Shown here piece by piece: positions 8,083 through 16,114 of a stretch of 64,000 nt of DNA. A program made the translations under genes and the position numbers. Location: assembly GCF_014650775.1 (NCBI RefSeq), contig NZ_BMVP01000005.1:310001-374000 (forward strand). The letters are read 5' to 3'. Below the pieces are notes generated by a model. The model was not told where the DNA came from and did not search any database. It worked only from the letters and a program-made list of their open reading frames with translations. This DNA is from Streptomyces cirratus (GTDB taxonomy: Bacteria; Actinomycetota; Actinomycetes; Streptomycetales; Streptomycetaceae). Position 1 is the first letter of the stretch; each line of letters opens with the position of its first letter.

Positions 8083-8289
8083 CGGGGTCCTCGGTACGTG
8101 GGGCTTCCGGGCCCCCGGCACTGCCAAGGCCCGGTGTTGATCACCGGATACCCACGCTAGACCGCACAGTCCCACCCCGGACGCCCGGTTGGGCAACTTC
8201 ACCGGGTGCTTACCGCCTGGGAAGGAGCGCTCGCACGACCGCCCGAATATGCCGCCGGCGCCCCGCGGCTCGCCGGCGGCGCGGCGGTG

Positions 8290-9489
8290 TTACGAGCCCA
8301 CCGACTCCGGCTCCTCGTGGGGCAGCGCCGGCTTCGGCGTGGCGGAGGCGGGAGGGGAGACGGGTGCCGTCGCGGGGGCGGCGTCCGCGACGAAGGGGCG
8401 CCACCACGGCTCGGCCGGCGCGTCGGCGGCTCCCGGCTCGAAGGGCTGGCCCGGCACCGGCAGCGCGATCGCCGCACCGGCCGCCTCCGCCGCGGCGAAG
8501 GTGCCCTCGCCCGGCTCGTCCCACGGGTGCGGGGCCAGGTTGAAGGTGCCCCAGTGGATCGGCAGCATCGTGCCGTGCGGGATGCCGCCCTGGAGGTCGA
8601 GGTGGGCGCGCATGCCCTCCTCGGGCGTCATGTGGATGTCGGGCCAGTACTCGGAGTACGCCCCGATCTGGATCATCGTGGCGTCGAACGGGCCGTGCGC
8701 GGCGCCGATCTCCTGGAAGCCCGGGAAGTAGCCCGTGTCACCGCTGTGGTAGATCCGGTGCGCGTCGCCTTCGACGACCCAGGACGCCCAGAGGGTGAAC
8801 TGCTGGTTGCGCAGGCCGCGTCCGCAGAAGTGCCGCGCGGGGGTGGCGGTGAGGGAGAGCCCGGCGACCTTGGTGCTCTCGTTCCAGTCCAGCTCGCGCA
8901 GCCGCTCCGCCGGGACGCCCCAGCGCTCCAGGTGGGCGCCGACTCCGAGCGGGACGGCGAAGACCGTGTCCGTACCGGCGAGCGCCTTGATCGTCGGGAG
9001 GTCGAGGTGGTCGTAGTGGTCGTGGGAGATCACCACGACGTCGACCTCCCCGAGCGAGGCCAGCGGTACCGGCACCGGGTGCAGCCGCTTGGGCCCCGCG
9101 AACGGGAAGGGGGAGCACCGCTCACCCCACACCGGGTCGAACAGCACCCGGTGGCCGTCGATCTCGGCGAGGACGCTGGAGTGCCCCATCCACGTCAGCC
9201 GCAGTCCGCTCGCGGGCGGCTTGGCGAGCTCGGCGAGGGTCGTCGGGTACACCGGGATCGGCGCGCCCGGGCTGCGCCGCAGGCGCTGCTCCTTGTGGAA
9301 GTAGATCTTGGCGAACTCCGCCATGGAGCCGGAAGGCCTGGTCCGGGCCCCCACCGGGTTCTGGAAGACTCCGTCGGCGAAGTTCGGCGAGCGCAGGATC
9401 CGCTCCAGCCGGGCACCGGACGGGTCCGCGCCGAAGGCTTCGGGCCGCAGGGCGCGCAGCCGGGGACGCAGGGGACGGGAGCCGGACAA
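8290..9489 (-). CDS. Metallo-beta-lactamase fold hydrolase (NAPE-PLD-like)
   Basis: Cytoplasmic MBL-fold metallohydrolase of about 400 aa. Strand LTWMGHSSVLAEIDG is followed by the metal motif SHDHYDHLD (H-x-H-x-D-H), then ARHFCGRG, the bridging Asp in YHSGDTGYFPGF, and IPIHWGTF-like LPIHWGTFNLAPH near the end. The order matches the NAPE-hydrolysing phospholipase D/UlaG-like branch; its Streptomyces substrate is unknown. The TTG at 9487-9489 has AGGAGG four bases upstream; the longer ATG frame from 9540 would start inside the palindrome at 9519-9538, which makes the TTG more likely. The last ~40 residues are Pro/Ala-rich and of low complexity. Confidence 0.85.
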   Translation of the reverse strand: MSGSRPLRPRLRALRPEAFGADPSGARLERILRSPNFADGVFQNPVGARTRPSGSMAEFAKIYFHKEQRLRRSPGAPIPVYPTTLAELAKPPASGLRLTWMGHSSVLAEIDGHRVLFDPVWGERCSPFPFAGPKRLHPVPVPLASLGEVDVVVISHDHYDHLDLPTIKALAGTDTVFAVPLGVGAHLERWGVPAERLRELDWNESTKVAGLSLTATPARHFCGRGLRNQQFTLWASWVVEGDAHRIYHSGDTGYFPGFQEIGAAHGPFDATMIQIGAYSEYWPDIHMTPEEGMRAHLDLQGGIPHGTMLPIHWGTFNLAPHPWDEPGEGTFAAAEAAGAAIALPVPGQPFEPGAADAPAEPWWRPFVADAAPATAPVSPPASATPKPALPHEEPESVGS

Positions 9490-9518
9490 GGCGCCTCCTG
9501 TGAGGATGGGGGCAGGAC

Positions 9519-9538
9519 GGTCGTAGGTGTCTACGACC
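9519..9538. promoter_or_regulatory. Palindrome upstream of the MBL-fold hydrolase
   Basis: Perfect 8-bp inverted repeat GGTCGTAG-GTGT-CTACGACC, 30 bases upstream of the TTG start at 9489. The position and symmetry suggest a dimeric repressor site over the promoter. The binding protein is not encoded next to it. Confidence 0.5.
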
Positions 9539-9712
9539 ATCCCAACGCACACCGGCCCGCGGGGATTCCGCTTGCGGCCCTCCGGCGTGTCGCGGGATTC
9601 CCCCGCCACCCGGTCACCCCGTGCCCTGCGCAGGCCGCAGATCCGCCCCCGCGCCCCGAAAAGAGGCGCCGCCGCCCGCACAGGTCCGCCGCCCACACGG
9701 GCCCCGTCACCC

Positions 9713-10498
9713 CTACAGCGGCAGCAGGTCCGGCCGCTTCGCCTCGACGTGGTCCCCGGAGGACTCGCCGCGCAGCCGCCGCCCGATCCAGGGCACCAGG
9801 TGCTCGCGCGCCCACTGGACGTTGTCGCGGGTCACGTCCACCGAGCCGCGCGGCCGTTCCGGCGGCCACGGCTGGTCGGGGTCGGCGGGCACGTCGAGGC
9901 CGAGCACCTGGGCGGCGCGCAGCGCGACCCGGGTGTGCCCTTCGGGTGAGAGGTGCAGCCGGTCGGTGTCCCAGGCCCGCCGGTCCTGCACGGACTTGAG
10001 CGACCAGAGGTCGAGCACCGGGCAGTCGTACCGGTCGGCGATGGCGCGCACGTGCGCGCTGTACGTCGCCACCTTGCCCCGCAAGTGCTTGAGGACCGGC
10101 ACCCCCCGGGTGTCGAACCCGGTCGTGATCATGACCTGGCCGACGGAGCCGGCGAGGTCGGCCACGGCCGCCTCGAAGCGCTCGGCCACGTCGTCCGGGT
10201 CGGTTCCCGGACGGATGATGTCGTTGCCCCCCGCGCAGAAGGTGACGAGGTCGGGTGCGAGGGCCTTGGCCCTCGGGACCTGATCGGCCACGATCTGGTC
10301 GAGCACCTTCCCCCGCACGGCCAGGTTCGCGTACCGGAAATCGTGTTCTTCCCGCTGATCGGCCAGGAGCACGGCAAGCCGGTCCGCCCAGCCGAGATAT
10401 GAATCCCCGGGTCCCGGGTCCCCTACGCCCTCGGTGAAGCTGTCCCCGATCGCCGCGTACGAACCGATGGTCTTGAGTGTCGTCTTCGTCGCTGCCAC
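9713..10498 (-). CDS. SGNH/GDSL family hydrolase
   Basis: Lipase/esterase of the SGNH superfamily, 261 aa. Block I with the nucleophile Ser is GDSFTEG (~18-24), the oxyanion Gly is in the NLAVRG region, block III is AGGNDI, and the Asp-His pair is DRLHLSPEG (~180). There is no signal peptide, so it probably acts in the cytoplasm. GTG start (10496-10498) with GAAGGA nine bases upstream. The substrate cannot be inferred. It sits downstream of the M23 gene on the same strand but a terminator separates them. Confidence 0.9.
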   Translation of the reverse strand: MAATKTTLKTIGSYAAIGDSFTEGVGDPGPGDSYLGWADRLAVLLADQREEHDFRYANLAVRGKVLDQIVADQVPRAKALAPDLVTFCAGGNDIIRPGTDPDDVAERFEAAVADLAGSVGQVMITTGFDTRGVPVLKHLRGKVATYSAHVRAIADRYDCPVLDLWSLKSVQDRRAWDTDRLHLSPEGHTRVALRAAQVLGLDVPADPDQPWPPERPRGSVDVTRDNVQWAREHLVPWIGRRLRGESSGDHVEAKRPDLLPL

Positions 10499-10600
10499 AG
10501 CACCACATCCTTCACCCCCGCGGGCAACCTACGCCAACGTAATGAGGGTTTGACGGACCGTGATCTATGCCACGATGCACATGAGGAATAAGAAACGCGT

Positions 10601-10632
10601 GAGGCCGGAACCCCCTTGGGAGCCCCGGCCTC
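10601..10632 (-). terminator. Terminator after the LysM/M23 gene
   Basis: GAGGCCGG (10601-10608) pairs with CCGGCCTC (10625-10632), extended inward by further G-C pairs; on the minus strand it is followed by a T-rich stretch (GTTTCTTATT). It ends the M23 peptidase transcript. Confidence 0.7.
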
Positions 10633-10662
10633 CTGCATCTGTGCGCCCCTGCTCGCGGTGCG

Positions 10663-11646
10663 TCAGACGCTGACGCCCTTCGAGCGCAGGTACGCGAGCG
10701 GGTCGATGTCCGAGCCGTAGGACGGGCCGGTGCGGATCTCGAAGTGGAGGTGCGGGCCGGTCACGTTGCCGGTGGCGCCGGAGAGTCCGATCTGCTGTCC
10801 GGCGGTGACGCTCTGACCGACCGAGACGGACAGCTGGGAGAGGTGTCCGTACTGGGAGTACTTGCCGTCGGCGTGCCGGATCACTACCTCGTTGCCGTAC
10901 GCACCGCCCCAGCCCGCCGTGACCACGGTGCCGGCGCCGACCGCCTTGACGCTGGTGCCGGTGCTCGCGATGAAGTCGACGCCGGTGTGGTAACCGGAGG
11001 ACCACATGCTGCCCGCCTGCTTGTACGGGGTGGAGGTCCCGCCGCTGACCGGGGCGACGAATCCGGACGCCGCGACGGTGCCGGTCGAGGAGCCGGAGCC
11101 CTGCGCGGACGGGGCCTCGGGCTGCTCGGCGGCCGAACCGCTGCCGGAGCCGGCCTCGGAGGGCGCCTGGGCCTTGCCGGAGGAACGGTGGGAGCCGTCC
11201 GGAGCCGAGGCCGGGCCGTCGGCCCGGGCGGCCGGCTTGGCGGGGGCCTTCTCGCCGTGCCCGGCGAGCGTCAGCCGCAGGCCCGGGTGGATCAGGGAGG
11301 GGTTCTCGCCGACGGCCTCGCGGTTGTCGGCGTACAAGCGCTCCCAGCCGCCGGACACGTGGCGCTCGGCGGCGATCTTCGACAGGTAGTCGCCGGGGAC
11401 GACGGTGTAGACGACGGGGGCGGCGGCCGGGGCGGCGGCGGGCTCGGCCTGGACCGATGCCGGGAGCTGAGGGGCCTGGACGGGCAGCGCGGCCTGGGTG
11501 GCGGCGTGGGTGGCGGCGGGGGCGGCGTGGGCGCCGGCGGCGCCCATCAGCGGCAGCGCGAGCGCTGCGCCACCGGTACCGGCGGCGGCCAGGCCGCGGG
11601 GTATGGCACGGGACTTCGGACGGCGGTGCTTGCCTTTTGCGGGCAT
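10663..11646 (-). CDS. Secreted LysM and M23 cell-wall peptidase
   Basis: Secreted peptidoglycan hydrolase of 327 aa. A basic N-terminus and hydrophobic stretch (~18-42, ending AHA-A) form the signal peptide; LysM is at ~79-126 (YTVVPGDYLSKIA to PGLRLTLA); a Gly/Ser/Pro-rich linker runs to ~193; the M23 endopeptidase domain follows with zinc ligands H220 and D224 (GYHTGVD) and H301 in GPHLHFE. It should cleave peptide cross-links during growth, spore formation or germination. A c-di-AMP riboswitch precedes it, so expression should respond to that second messenger, as for other Streptomyces cell-wall remodelling genes. Confidence 0.95.
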   Translation of the reverse strand: MPAKGKHRRPKSRAIPRGLAAAGTGGAALALPLMGAAGAHAAPAATHAATQAALPVQAPQLPASVQAEPAAAPAAAPVVYTVVPGDYLSKIAAERHVSGGWERLYADNREAVGENPSLIHPGLRLTLAGHGEKAPAKPAARADGPASAPDGSHRSSGKAQAPSEAGSGSGSAAEQPEAPSAQGSGSSTGTVAASGFVAPVSGGTSTPYKQAGSMWSSGYHTGVDFIASTGTSVKAVGAGTVVTAGWGGAYGNEVVIRHADGKYSQYGHLSQLSVSVGQSVTAGQQIGLSGATGNVTGPHLHFEIRTGPSYGSDIDPLAYLRSKGVSV

Positions 11647-11663
11647 GACGAATTCCTCTCCGT

Positions 11664-11849
11664 CGCCTGCGAGGTGAGCTGTCGGGTTCGGACTGGAGAT
11701 GTCCGGCCGTACGCACAGCAGCGATGTACGGCTTCACCCCGAGCCGTTCCGGCGGGAAGATCCGGAACAGCGGCTTACCTGGTTCCCCCGCTCCTGCCGC
11801 GCGCGTGAATAGTCGGGTGCGGTTCCCGGGCGGCGGCAGGATTCGGCGG
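11664..11849 (-). ncRNA. c-di-AMP riboswitch (ydaO-yuaA class)
   Basis: The 5' leader of the M23 gene, read on the minus strand, carries the ydaO landmarks in order: CGCCGAATCCTGCC, CCCGGGAACCGC, GGGGGAACCAGGTAAGCC, CTCGGGGTGAAGCCG, then GACAGCTCACCTCGCAGGCG just before the gene. The GAACC and GGGGTGAAGCC segments are ligand-site hallmarks, and the CGCC/GGCG ends close stem P1. In Streptomyces this class switches off cell-wall hydrolase genes when c-di-AMP is high. Ends are approximate. Confidence 0.88.
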
Positions 11850-11868
11850 TCCACCCGGATCGATCGCG

Positions 11869-11898
11869 AAGGTAATCCAGCGGGGCGGTGCACAACAA
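11869..11898 (-). promoter_or_regulatory. Probable promoter of the riboswitch-M23 transcript
   Basis: On the minus strand TTGTTG (11893-11898) and TACCTT (11869-11874) are separated by 18 bases, and transcription would begin about 15 bases before the riboswitch. The match to a vegetative promoter is moderate. Confidence 0.4.
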
Positions 11899-12186
11899 GC
11901 CGTGAATTTCCTGACGGAATAGCAGGTATGGGGAGCCGGCTGAATTCCCGTCACCCTCCGTCCATTCAGTGCCTGCAACGACCGTTACGACAAGGGAATT
12001 CGCGTTCCGCGATCAGGCACGCACGGTCACCGTATGATCTGGCTCACGGCGTCCGGCGTGATCTCGCCTCCGGATATGGCAAGTTGGCCCCAACCAGCGC
12101 AATTCGGACAGTGTGACGAAGAACCCGGCAGCCCGCGCCCACCACCCCGGCCGCGACGGCCCACGACGATGCGGAGGACCCGTCCC

Positions 12187-12993
12187 GTGACCCAGCAGAT
12201 AGCCGCCAACCCGCCCGCGGGGCCCGAACTGTCCGGAGTGCACAATTTCCGCGACGTGGGTGGACTGCCGACCACCGACGGACGGAGGGTCAGGTCGGGA
12301 CTTCTCTTCCGAAGCGGACATCTGGCGCATGCCACTGAAAACGACGTGGAATTCTTGGCCTCGCTCGGCCTGCACACCGTTTTCGACTTCCGCAACGGCG
12401 CCGATCACGCACTGGAAGGGCCCGATGTCGAACTGCCCGGCGTCCGGAACGTGAACATTCCGCTGACGGACCCCGCGGACGGCCGGGAGTTCTGGAAAAT
12501 GGTCCGCGACGGCGATCTGGGGCAGCTCCGGGGCCTCCTGGGCGAGGGAAGGGCCGCCGCCCGCATGAGGAACTCGTACCGGGCGATCATCAGGGACCGG
12601 ACGGCCGAGCACAGCCGGGTCGTGCACGCGCTCGCCGAGGACAGCGTCCCGGCCCTGATGCACTGCGCGGCCGGCAAGGACCGGGCCGGGCTGTCGATCG
12701 CCGTCACACTGCTCGCCCTCGGGGTCGAGCGGGAGGCGATCGTGGCGGACTACCTGGAGTCCAACGCTCCGCACAACCGCTACCGGGTGCGCCGGGGCGA
12801 CGACTCCCCCGACGCCCGCTCCCCCGAGGTGATGGAGCTGCTGGCCCCCCTGTTCGACGCCCGCGCCGAATTCCTGACCACCGCCTTCGAGACGATCGAC
12901 GCGACGTGGGGCGGGGTGGGGCCCTACCTGGCCGAGGGGCTCGGGCTCACGCCCGCGACCCTCGGCCGGCTGCGGGACCGGCTCCTCGACTGA
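12187..12993 (+). CDS. Tyrosine-protein phosphatase (PTP superfamily)
   Basis: Cytoplasmic phosphatase of 268 aa of the bacterial tyrosine/serine phosphatase family (PF13350 type, like MptpB). N-terminal NFRDVGGL (~19-26) and LFRSGHL are family markers; the P-loop is HCAAGKDRAG with catalytic Cys160 and the Arg of the C-x5-R motif at 166. The extra Lys-Asp in the loop (AGKDR) marks the dual-specificity/lipid-phosphatase-like subgroup. GTG start at 12187 has GGAGG nine bases upstream. It stands alone between the riboswitch region and the convergent hopanoid operon. Confidence 0.92.
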   Translation: MTQQIAANPPAGPELSGVHNFRDVGGLPTTDGRRVRSGLLFRSGHLAHATENDVEFLASLGLHTVFDFRNGADHALEGPDVELPGVRNVNIPLTDPADGREFWKMVRDGDLGQLRGLLGEGRAAARMRNSYRAIIRDRTAEHSRVVHALAEDSVPALMHCAAGKDRAGLSIAVTLLALGVEREAIVADYLESNAPHNRYRVRRGDDSPDARSPEVMELLAPLFDARAEFLTTAFETIDATWGGVGPYLAEGLGLTPATLGRLRDRLLD

Positions 12994-13020
12994 CCGGCCC
13001 CTCGAAGGCGAGGCGGCCGG
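12994..13020. terminator. Terminator between phosphatase and aminotransferase genes
   Basis: Imperfect inverted repeat CCGGCC-CCTCG (12994 on) with CGAGGCGGCCGG (ending 13020), loop AAGG, in the gap between convergent stop codons; one unpaired base in the right arm. Confidence 0.5.
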
Positions 13021-13029
13021 GGCAGGCCG

Positions 13030-14433
13030 TCAGCGGTTGCCGACGGCCTGCTTCACGAGGGTCCTGCCGAAGTCCCACATCAGGGCGCCCCCGCCGTGCG
13101 CCTCGTCCATGACCTCGCGGAAGGCGACGACGAAGCGGTCCACATCCGCCTCGTCGACGATCAGCGGCGGGATCAGCTTGATGACCTCCAAGTGGTCCCC
13201 GGAGACCTGCGTGAGGATCCGGTGCTTCTGGAGCAGCGGGACCACGACCATCTGCGCGAAGAGCCCCTTGCGGGCCGCCTGGAGCATCGTCCAGCGGCTG
13301 CGCAGACCGAGCGAGGACGGGCGGCCGAACTCGATGCCGATCATCAGCCCGCGCCCGCGCACCTCGTGCAGAAGCTCGTACTCGTCCACCATGGCGGCGA
13401 GCCGCCCGCGCAGCAGGTCTCCCGTCGCGCGGGCGTGGGCCACGATCCCCTCGTCCTCCATGACGGTGAGCACCGCCAGTCCGGCCGCCATCGCCTGCGC
13501 GTTGGAGCCGAAGCTCGCGGAGTGCACCAGCACCCGGTCCATGGAGGAGTAGACCTTCTTGAAGATCCAGTCCCTCCCGAGGGTCGCCCCGACCGGTACG
13601 TAGCCCCCGGAGAGGGCCTTGGCCACGCACACCAGATCGGGTTCCAGGCCCGGTTCGTGCTGGTACGCGTAGAACTCCCCGGTGCGTCCGAGGCCGGTCT
13701 GCACCTCGTCGGCGATCAGGAGTGCCTTGTGGCGGCGCAGCAGGTCCTGGGCGGCGAGCAGGAACCCGGGCGGAGGCGCGAGCACCCCCTTGCCCTGGAT
13801 GGGTTCCACGACGAAGGCGGCGACGTCGCCCCGTTTCAGCTCCCGCTCCAGCGCGGCCAGGTCGCCGAGCGGGATCCGGGTGTCGGGCAGCAGCGGCGCG
13901 AAGCCGTCGCGGAAGCCGCCCTCGCCGTTGACCGAGAGGGAGCCCGCGGTCAGGCCGTGGAAGGCGTGGTCGCAGTAGAGGACCCTGGGGCGTCCGGTGG
14001 CGTACCGGGCGAACTTGAGGGCGGTCTCCACCGCTTCGGTGCCGCTGTTGCCGAAGAAGACCCGGTCCAGGTGCGGGCTGTAGGACAGGAGCTTCTCGGC
14101 CAGCAGCCCGGGCAGCGGCTGGCAGTCGAAGCGGGTGAGGTCGGCGAGCTGGGCGTCCAGGACGTCGTGCAGGGCCCGGCGGACGACCGGGTGGTGCCGG
14201 CCGAGGCCCATCACGCCGAAACCGGCGAGCATGTCGAGGTAGTCGTTGCCCTCGGCGTCCCAGAAGTGGGCCCCTTCCGCCCGCTCGTAGACCTTGTCGA
14301 AGCCGATGGTGTGCAGCATCCGGGGCAGCTGGTGGTTGAGGTGCCGGGCGTGCAGTTCGTACCGCTCGGCGCCGCGTTCGGCCAGCAGGGCGCCGAGGTC
14401 GAAGCCCTTGCCCCCTGCGGTTGCGGGCGTCAT
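13030..14433 (-). CDS. Class III aminotransferase of hopanoid side-chain synthesis (HpnO-like)
   Basis: PLP-dependent aminotransferase of 467 aa, last gene of the hopanoid operon. NSGTEAVETALKFAR (~150), the YCDHAFHG loop, the PLP-ring Asp in LIADEVQTGLGRTG and the Schiff-base Lys in VAKALSGGYVPVG place it in class III. By position it should make the amino group of aminobacteriohopanetriol from the ribosyl/formyl hopane intermediate, as HpnO does. Its start ATG overlaps the hpnH stop by four bases (14430-14433), so the two are translationally coupled. The family is broad, and ornithine/acetylornithine-like activity is the alternative; the operon makes the hopanoid role likely. Confidence 0.88.
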   Translation of the reverse strand: MTPATAGGKGFDLGALLAERGAERYELHARHLNHQLPRMLHTIGFDKVYERAEGAHFWDAEGNDYLDMLAGFGVMGLGRHHPVVRRALHDVLDAQLADLTRFDCQPLPGLLAEKLLSYSPHLDRVFFGNSGTEAVETALKFARYATGRPRVLYCDHAFHGLTAGSLSVNGEGGFRDGFAPLLPDTRIPLGDLAALERELKRGDVAAFVVEPIQGKGVLAPPPGFLLAAQDLLRRHKALLIADEVQTGLGRTGEFYAYQHEPGLEPDLVCVAKALSGGYVPVGATLGRDWIFKKVYSSMDRVLVHSASFGSNAQAMAAGLAVLTVMEDEGIVAHARATGDLLRGRLAAMVDEYELLHEVRGRGLMIGIEFGRPSSLGLRSRWTMLQAARKGLFAQMVVVPLLQKHRILTQVSGDHLEVIKLIPPLIVDEADVDRFVVAFREVMDEAHGGGALMWDFGRTLVKQAVGNR

Positions 14434-15461
14434 GCCGAGGTGTCCCGGTTGCCGCCGAGCGTCTCCCTGGCCGCGCGCAGGGACTCCTTGAGGGAGCCCA
14501 TCGTGGCGAGGACGGCGGTCGGCTCGTAGCCGCAGTGCGCCATGCAGTTCGCGCAGCGCGGGTCCTTGCCGCGGCCGTACTTGCTCCAGTCGGTGTCGTC
14601 GATCAGTTCCCGGTACGTCGGGACGTATCCGTCGCTCATCAGGTAGCAGGGCCGCTGCCAGCCGAAGAGGGAGTAATTCGGAATGGCCCAGGCGGTGCAG
14701 GGGAAATCGGCCTTGCCTTCCAGGAAGTCCAGGAAGAGCGGGGAGTGGTTGAGCCGCCAGCGCCGCCGGTTGCCGCCGGCGAAGGCCTTCTTGAAGAGTT
14801 CCCTGGTCTGTTCGACACCGAGGAAGTGTTCCTGGTCGGGGGCCTTTTCGTAGGCGTAGGCGGGCGAGATCATCATTTCGTCGACCTTGAGGTCGTCGTT
14901 GAGGTAGTTCAGCACCTCGATGATCGTCTGCGGTGTGTCGGTGTTGAAGAAGGTGGAGTTCGTGGTGACCCGGAAACCGCGGCTCTTGGCTTCCTTGATG
15001 GCCGCCACCGCCTCGTCGAAGACGCCTTCCTTGGCCACGGACTCGTCGTGCCGCTCGCGCAGCCCGTCGATGTGCACCGCGAACGCGAAGTAAGGGGAGG
15101 GGGTGAACTTCTCGATCTTCTTGCGGAGCAGCATCGCGTTGGTGCAGAGGAAGACGTACTTCCTGCGTGCCACCAGCTGCCGGACGATCTCGTGGATCTG
15201 GGGGTGCATCAGGGGTTCGCCGCCGGCGATGGACACCATGGGCGCCCCCGACTCCAGCACGGCGCCGACGGCCTGGGCGACGGGCATGCGCTGCTTGAGC
15301 ACCCCCGCCGGGTGCTGGATCTTCCCGCACCCCTCGCATGCCAGGTTGCAGGCGTAGAGCGGCTCCAGCTCGACGATCAGCGGGAACTTCTCACGCTTGC
15401 GCAGCTTCTGTTCGAGAAGATAGGTCCCGACCCTGATGGACTGTCGCAACGGCATGGCCAT
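14430..15461 (-). CDS. hpnH: Adenosylhopane synthase, radical SAM (HpnH)
   Basis: Radical SAM enzyme of 343 aa that joins a 5'-deoxyadenosyl group to diploptene, giving adenosylhopane, the first step of C35 hopanoids. The cluster Cys residues are in the ACNLACEGCG stretch at about 38, 42 and 45 (C-x3-C-x2-C), followed by SIAGGEPLMHP, and a C-terminal Cys-rich segment (CANCMAHCGYEP) as in HpnH. ATG at 15461 lies eight bases after AGGAGG; a GTG three codons earlier overlaps the ribosome site and is rejected. It follows hpnG with a five-base gap and overlaps the aminotransferase gene. Confidence 0.95.
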   Translation of the reverse strand: MAMPLRQSIRVGTYLLEQKLRKREKFPLIVELEPLYACNLACEGCGKIQHPAGVLKQRMPVAQAVGAVLESGAPMVSIAGGEPLMHPQIHEIVRQLVARRKYVFLCTNAMLLRKKIEKFTPSPYFAFAVHIDGLRERHDESVAKEGVFDEAVAAIKEAKSRGFRVTTNSTFFNTDTPQTIIEVLNYLNDDLKVDEMMISPAYAYEKAPDQEHFLGVEQTRELFKKAFAGGNRRRWRLNHSPLFLDFLEGKADFPCTAWAIPNYSLFGWQRPCYLMSDGYVPTYRELIDDTDWSKYGRGKDPRCANCMAHCGYEPTAVLATMGSLKESLRAARETLGGNRDTSA

Positions 15462-15466
15462 CTGGC

Positions 15467-16114
15467 TCACCTCCTGGGGAGCAGCAAAGAACGGTGCCAG
15501 TCATAAAACGCGGGCAGTACGGCACGCAATACGCGGAAGGCCGATATTCCTCCGCGGACCGTGCCGATTCGGACGAGCTCGTGCTCCGGAGCGTCCACGA
15601 TCACCCGGACGGCCGCAACCGGACGGCTCGCGCCCCAGGTGGCGGTCCACAAGGTGGCCGCGGATTCCATGTCGACGGCGATGGCGCCGGTGGCGCGCAG
15701 CTGGGCGCGTTCCTGGCCCCGTACGACGTGGTCGGATCCGGTCAGTGCGCCGGTGTGCACGGTCCGGCCGGGGACGGCCCGGGCCAGTGCCTCGGCGAGC
15801 AGGGGGGCGCCGTCGCAGACGACGGTGCCCCGGGGGTCCCTGGCTTCCTCGGCGACGACCAGGTCGCCGGGGTTCATGCCGGGGGCGAGGCCGGCGCAGA
15901 AGCCGGTGGCGAGGACGGCGGCCCCGGCCATGCCGGGCGCGGCGAGGGCCCGGGTGACGGCCCGCTCGGCGGCTCGCGGGCCCATGCCGGTGCGCAGGAC
16001 GGCGTACTCCCGCGGGGAGCCGCGGTCGCCGCCGCTGCGCAGGGCCAGCCGTTCGATGCGCAGGGCGCAGGCCACGAGCAGCGGTACGGGGGCGGGGTCG
16101 GCGCGGTCGCCCAT
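15467..16114 (-). CDS. hpnG: Adenosylhopane nucleosidase (HpnG)
   Basis: Phosphorylase/nucleosidase-fold protein of 215 aa that removes adenine from adenosylhopane to give ribosylhopane. Seen: an N-terminal LLVACALRIERLAL, GMGPRAAERAV, VLATGFCAGLAPGM, DLVVAEEARDPRG, and near the end the MTA/SAH-nucleosidase signature VDMESAATLW with the catalytic acidic residues, then AVRVIVDAP. The start overlaps the shc stop by one base (TGATG, 16112-16116). Confidence 0.93.
   Translation of the reverse strand: MGDRADPAPVPLLVACALRIERLALRSGGDRGSPREYAVLRTGMGPRAAERAVTRALAAPGMAGAAVLATGFCAGLAPGMNPGDLVVAEEARDPRGTVVCDGAPLLAEALARAVPGRTVHTGALTGSDHVVRGQERAQLRATGAIAVDMESAATLWTATWGASRPVAAVRVIVDAPEHELVRIGTVRGGISAFRVLRAVLPAFYDWHRSLLLPRR

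Noticed and set aside
10530..10541. TACG-CCAA-CGTA palindrome upstream of the SGNH hydrolase
   Set aside because: Arms of only four bases; expected by chance in this much sequence.
10565..11893. Minus-strand frame of 442 codons across the riboswitch and M23 gene
   Set aside because: It is out of frame with the M23 gene, crosses the riboswitch and has low-complexity Arg/Pro sequence.
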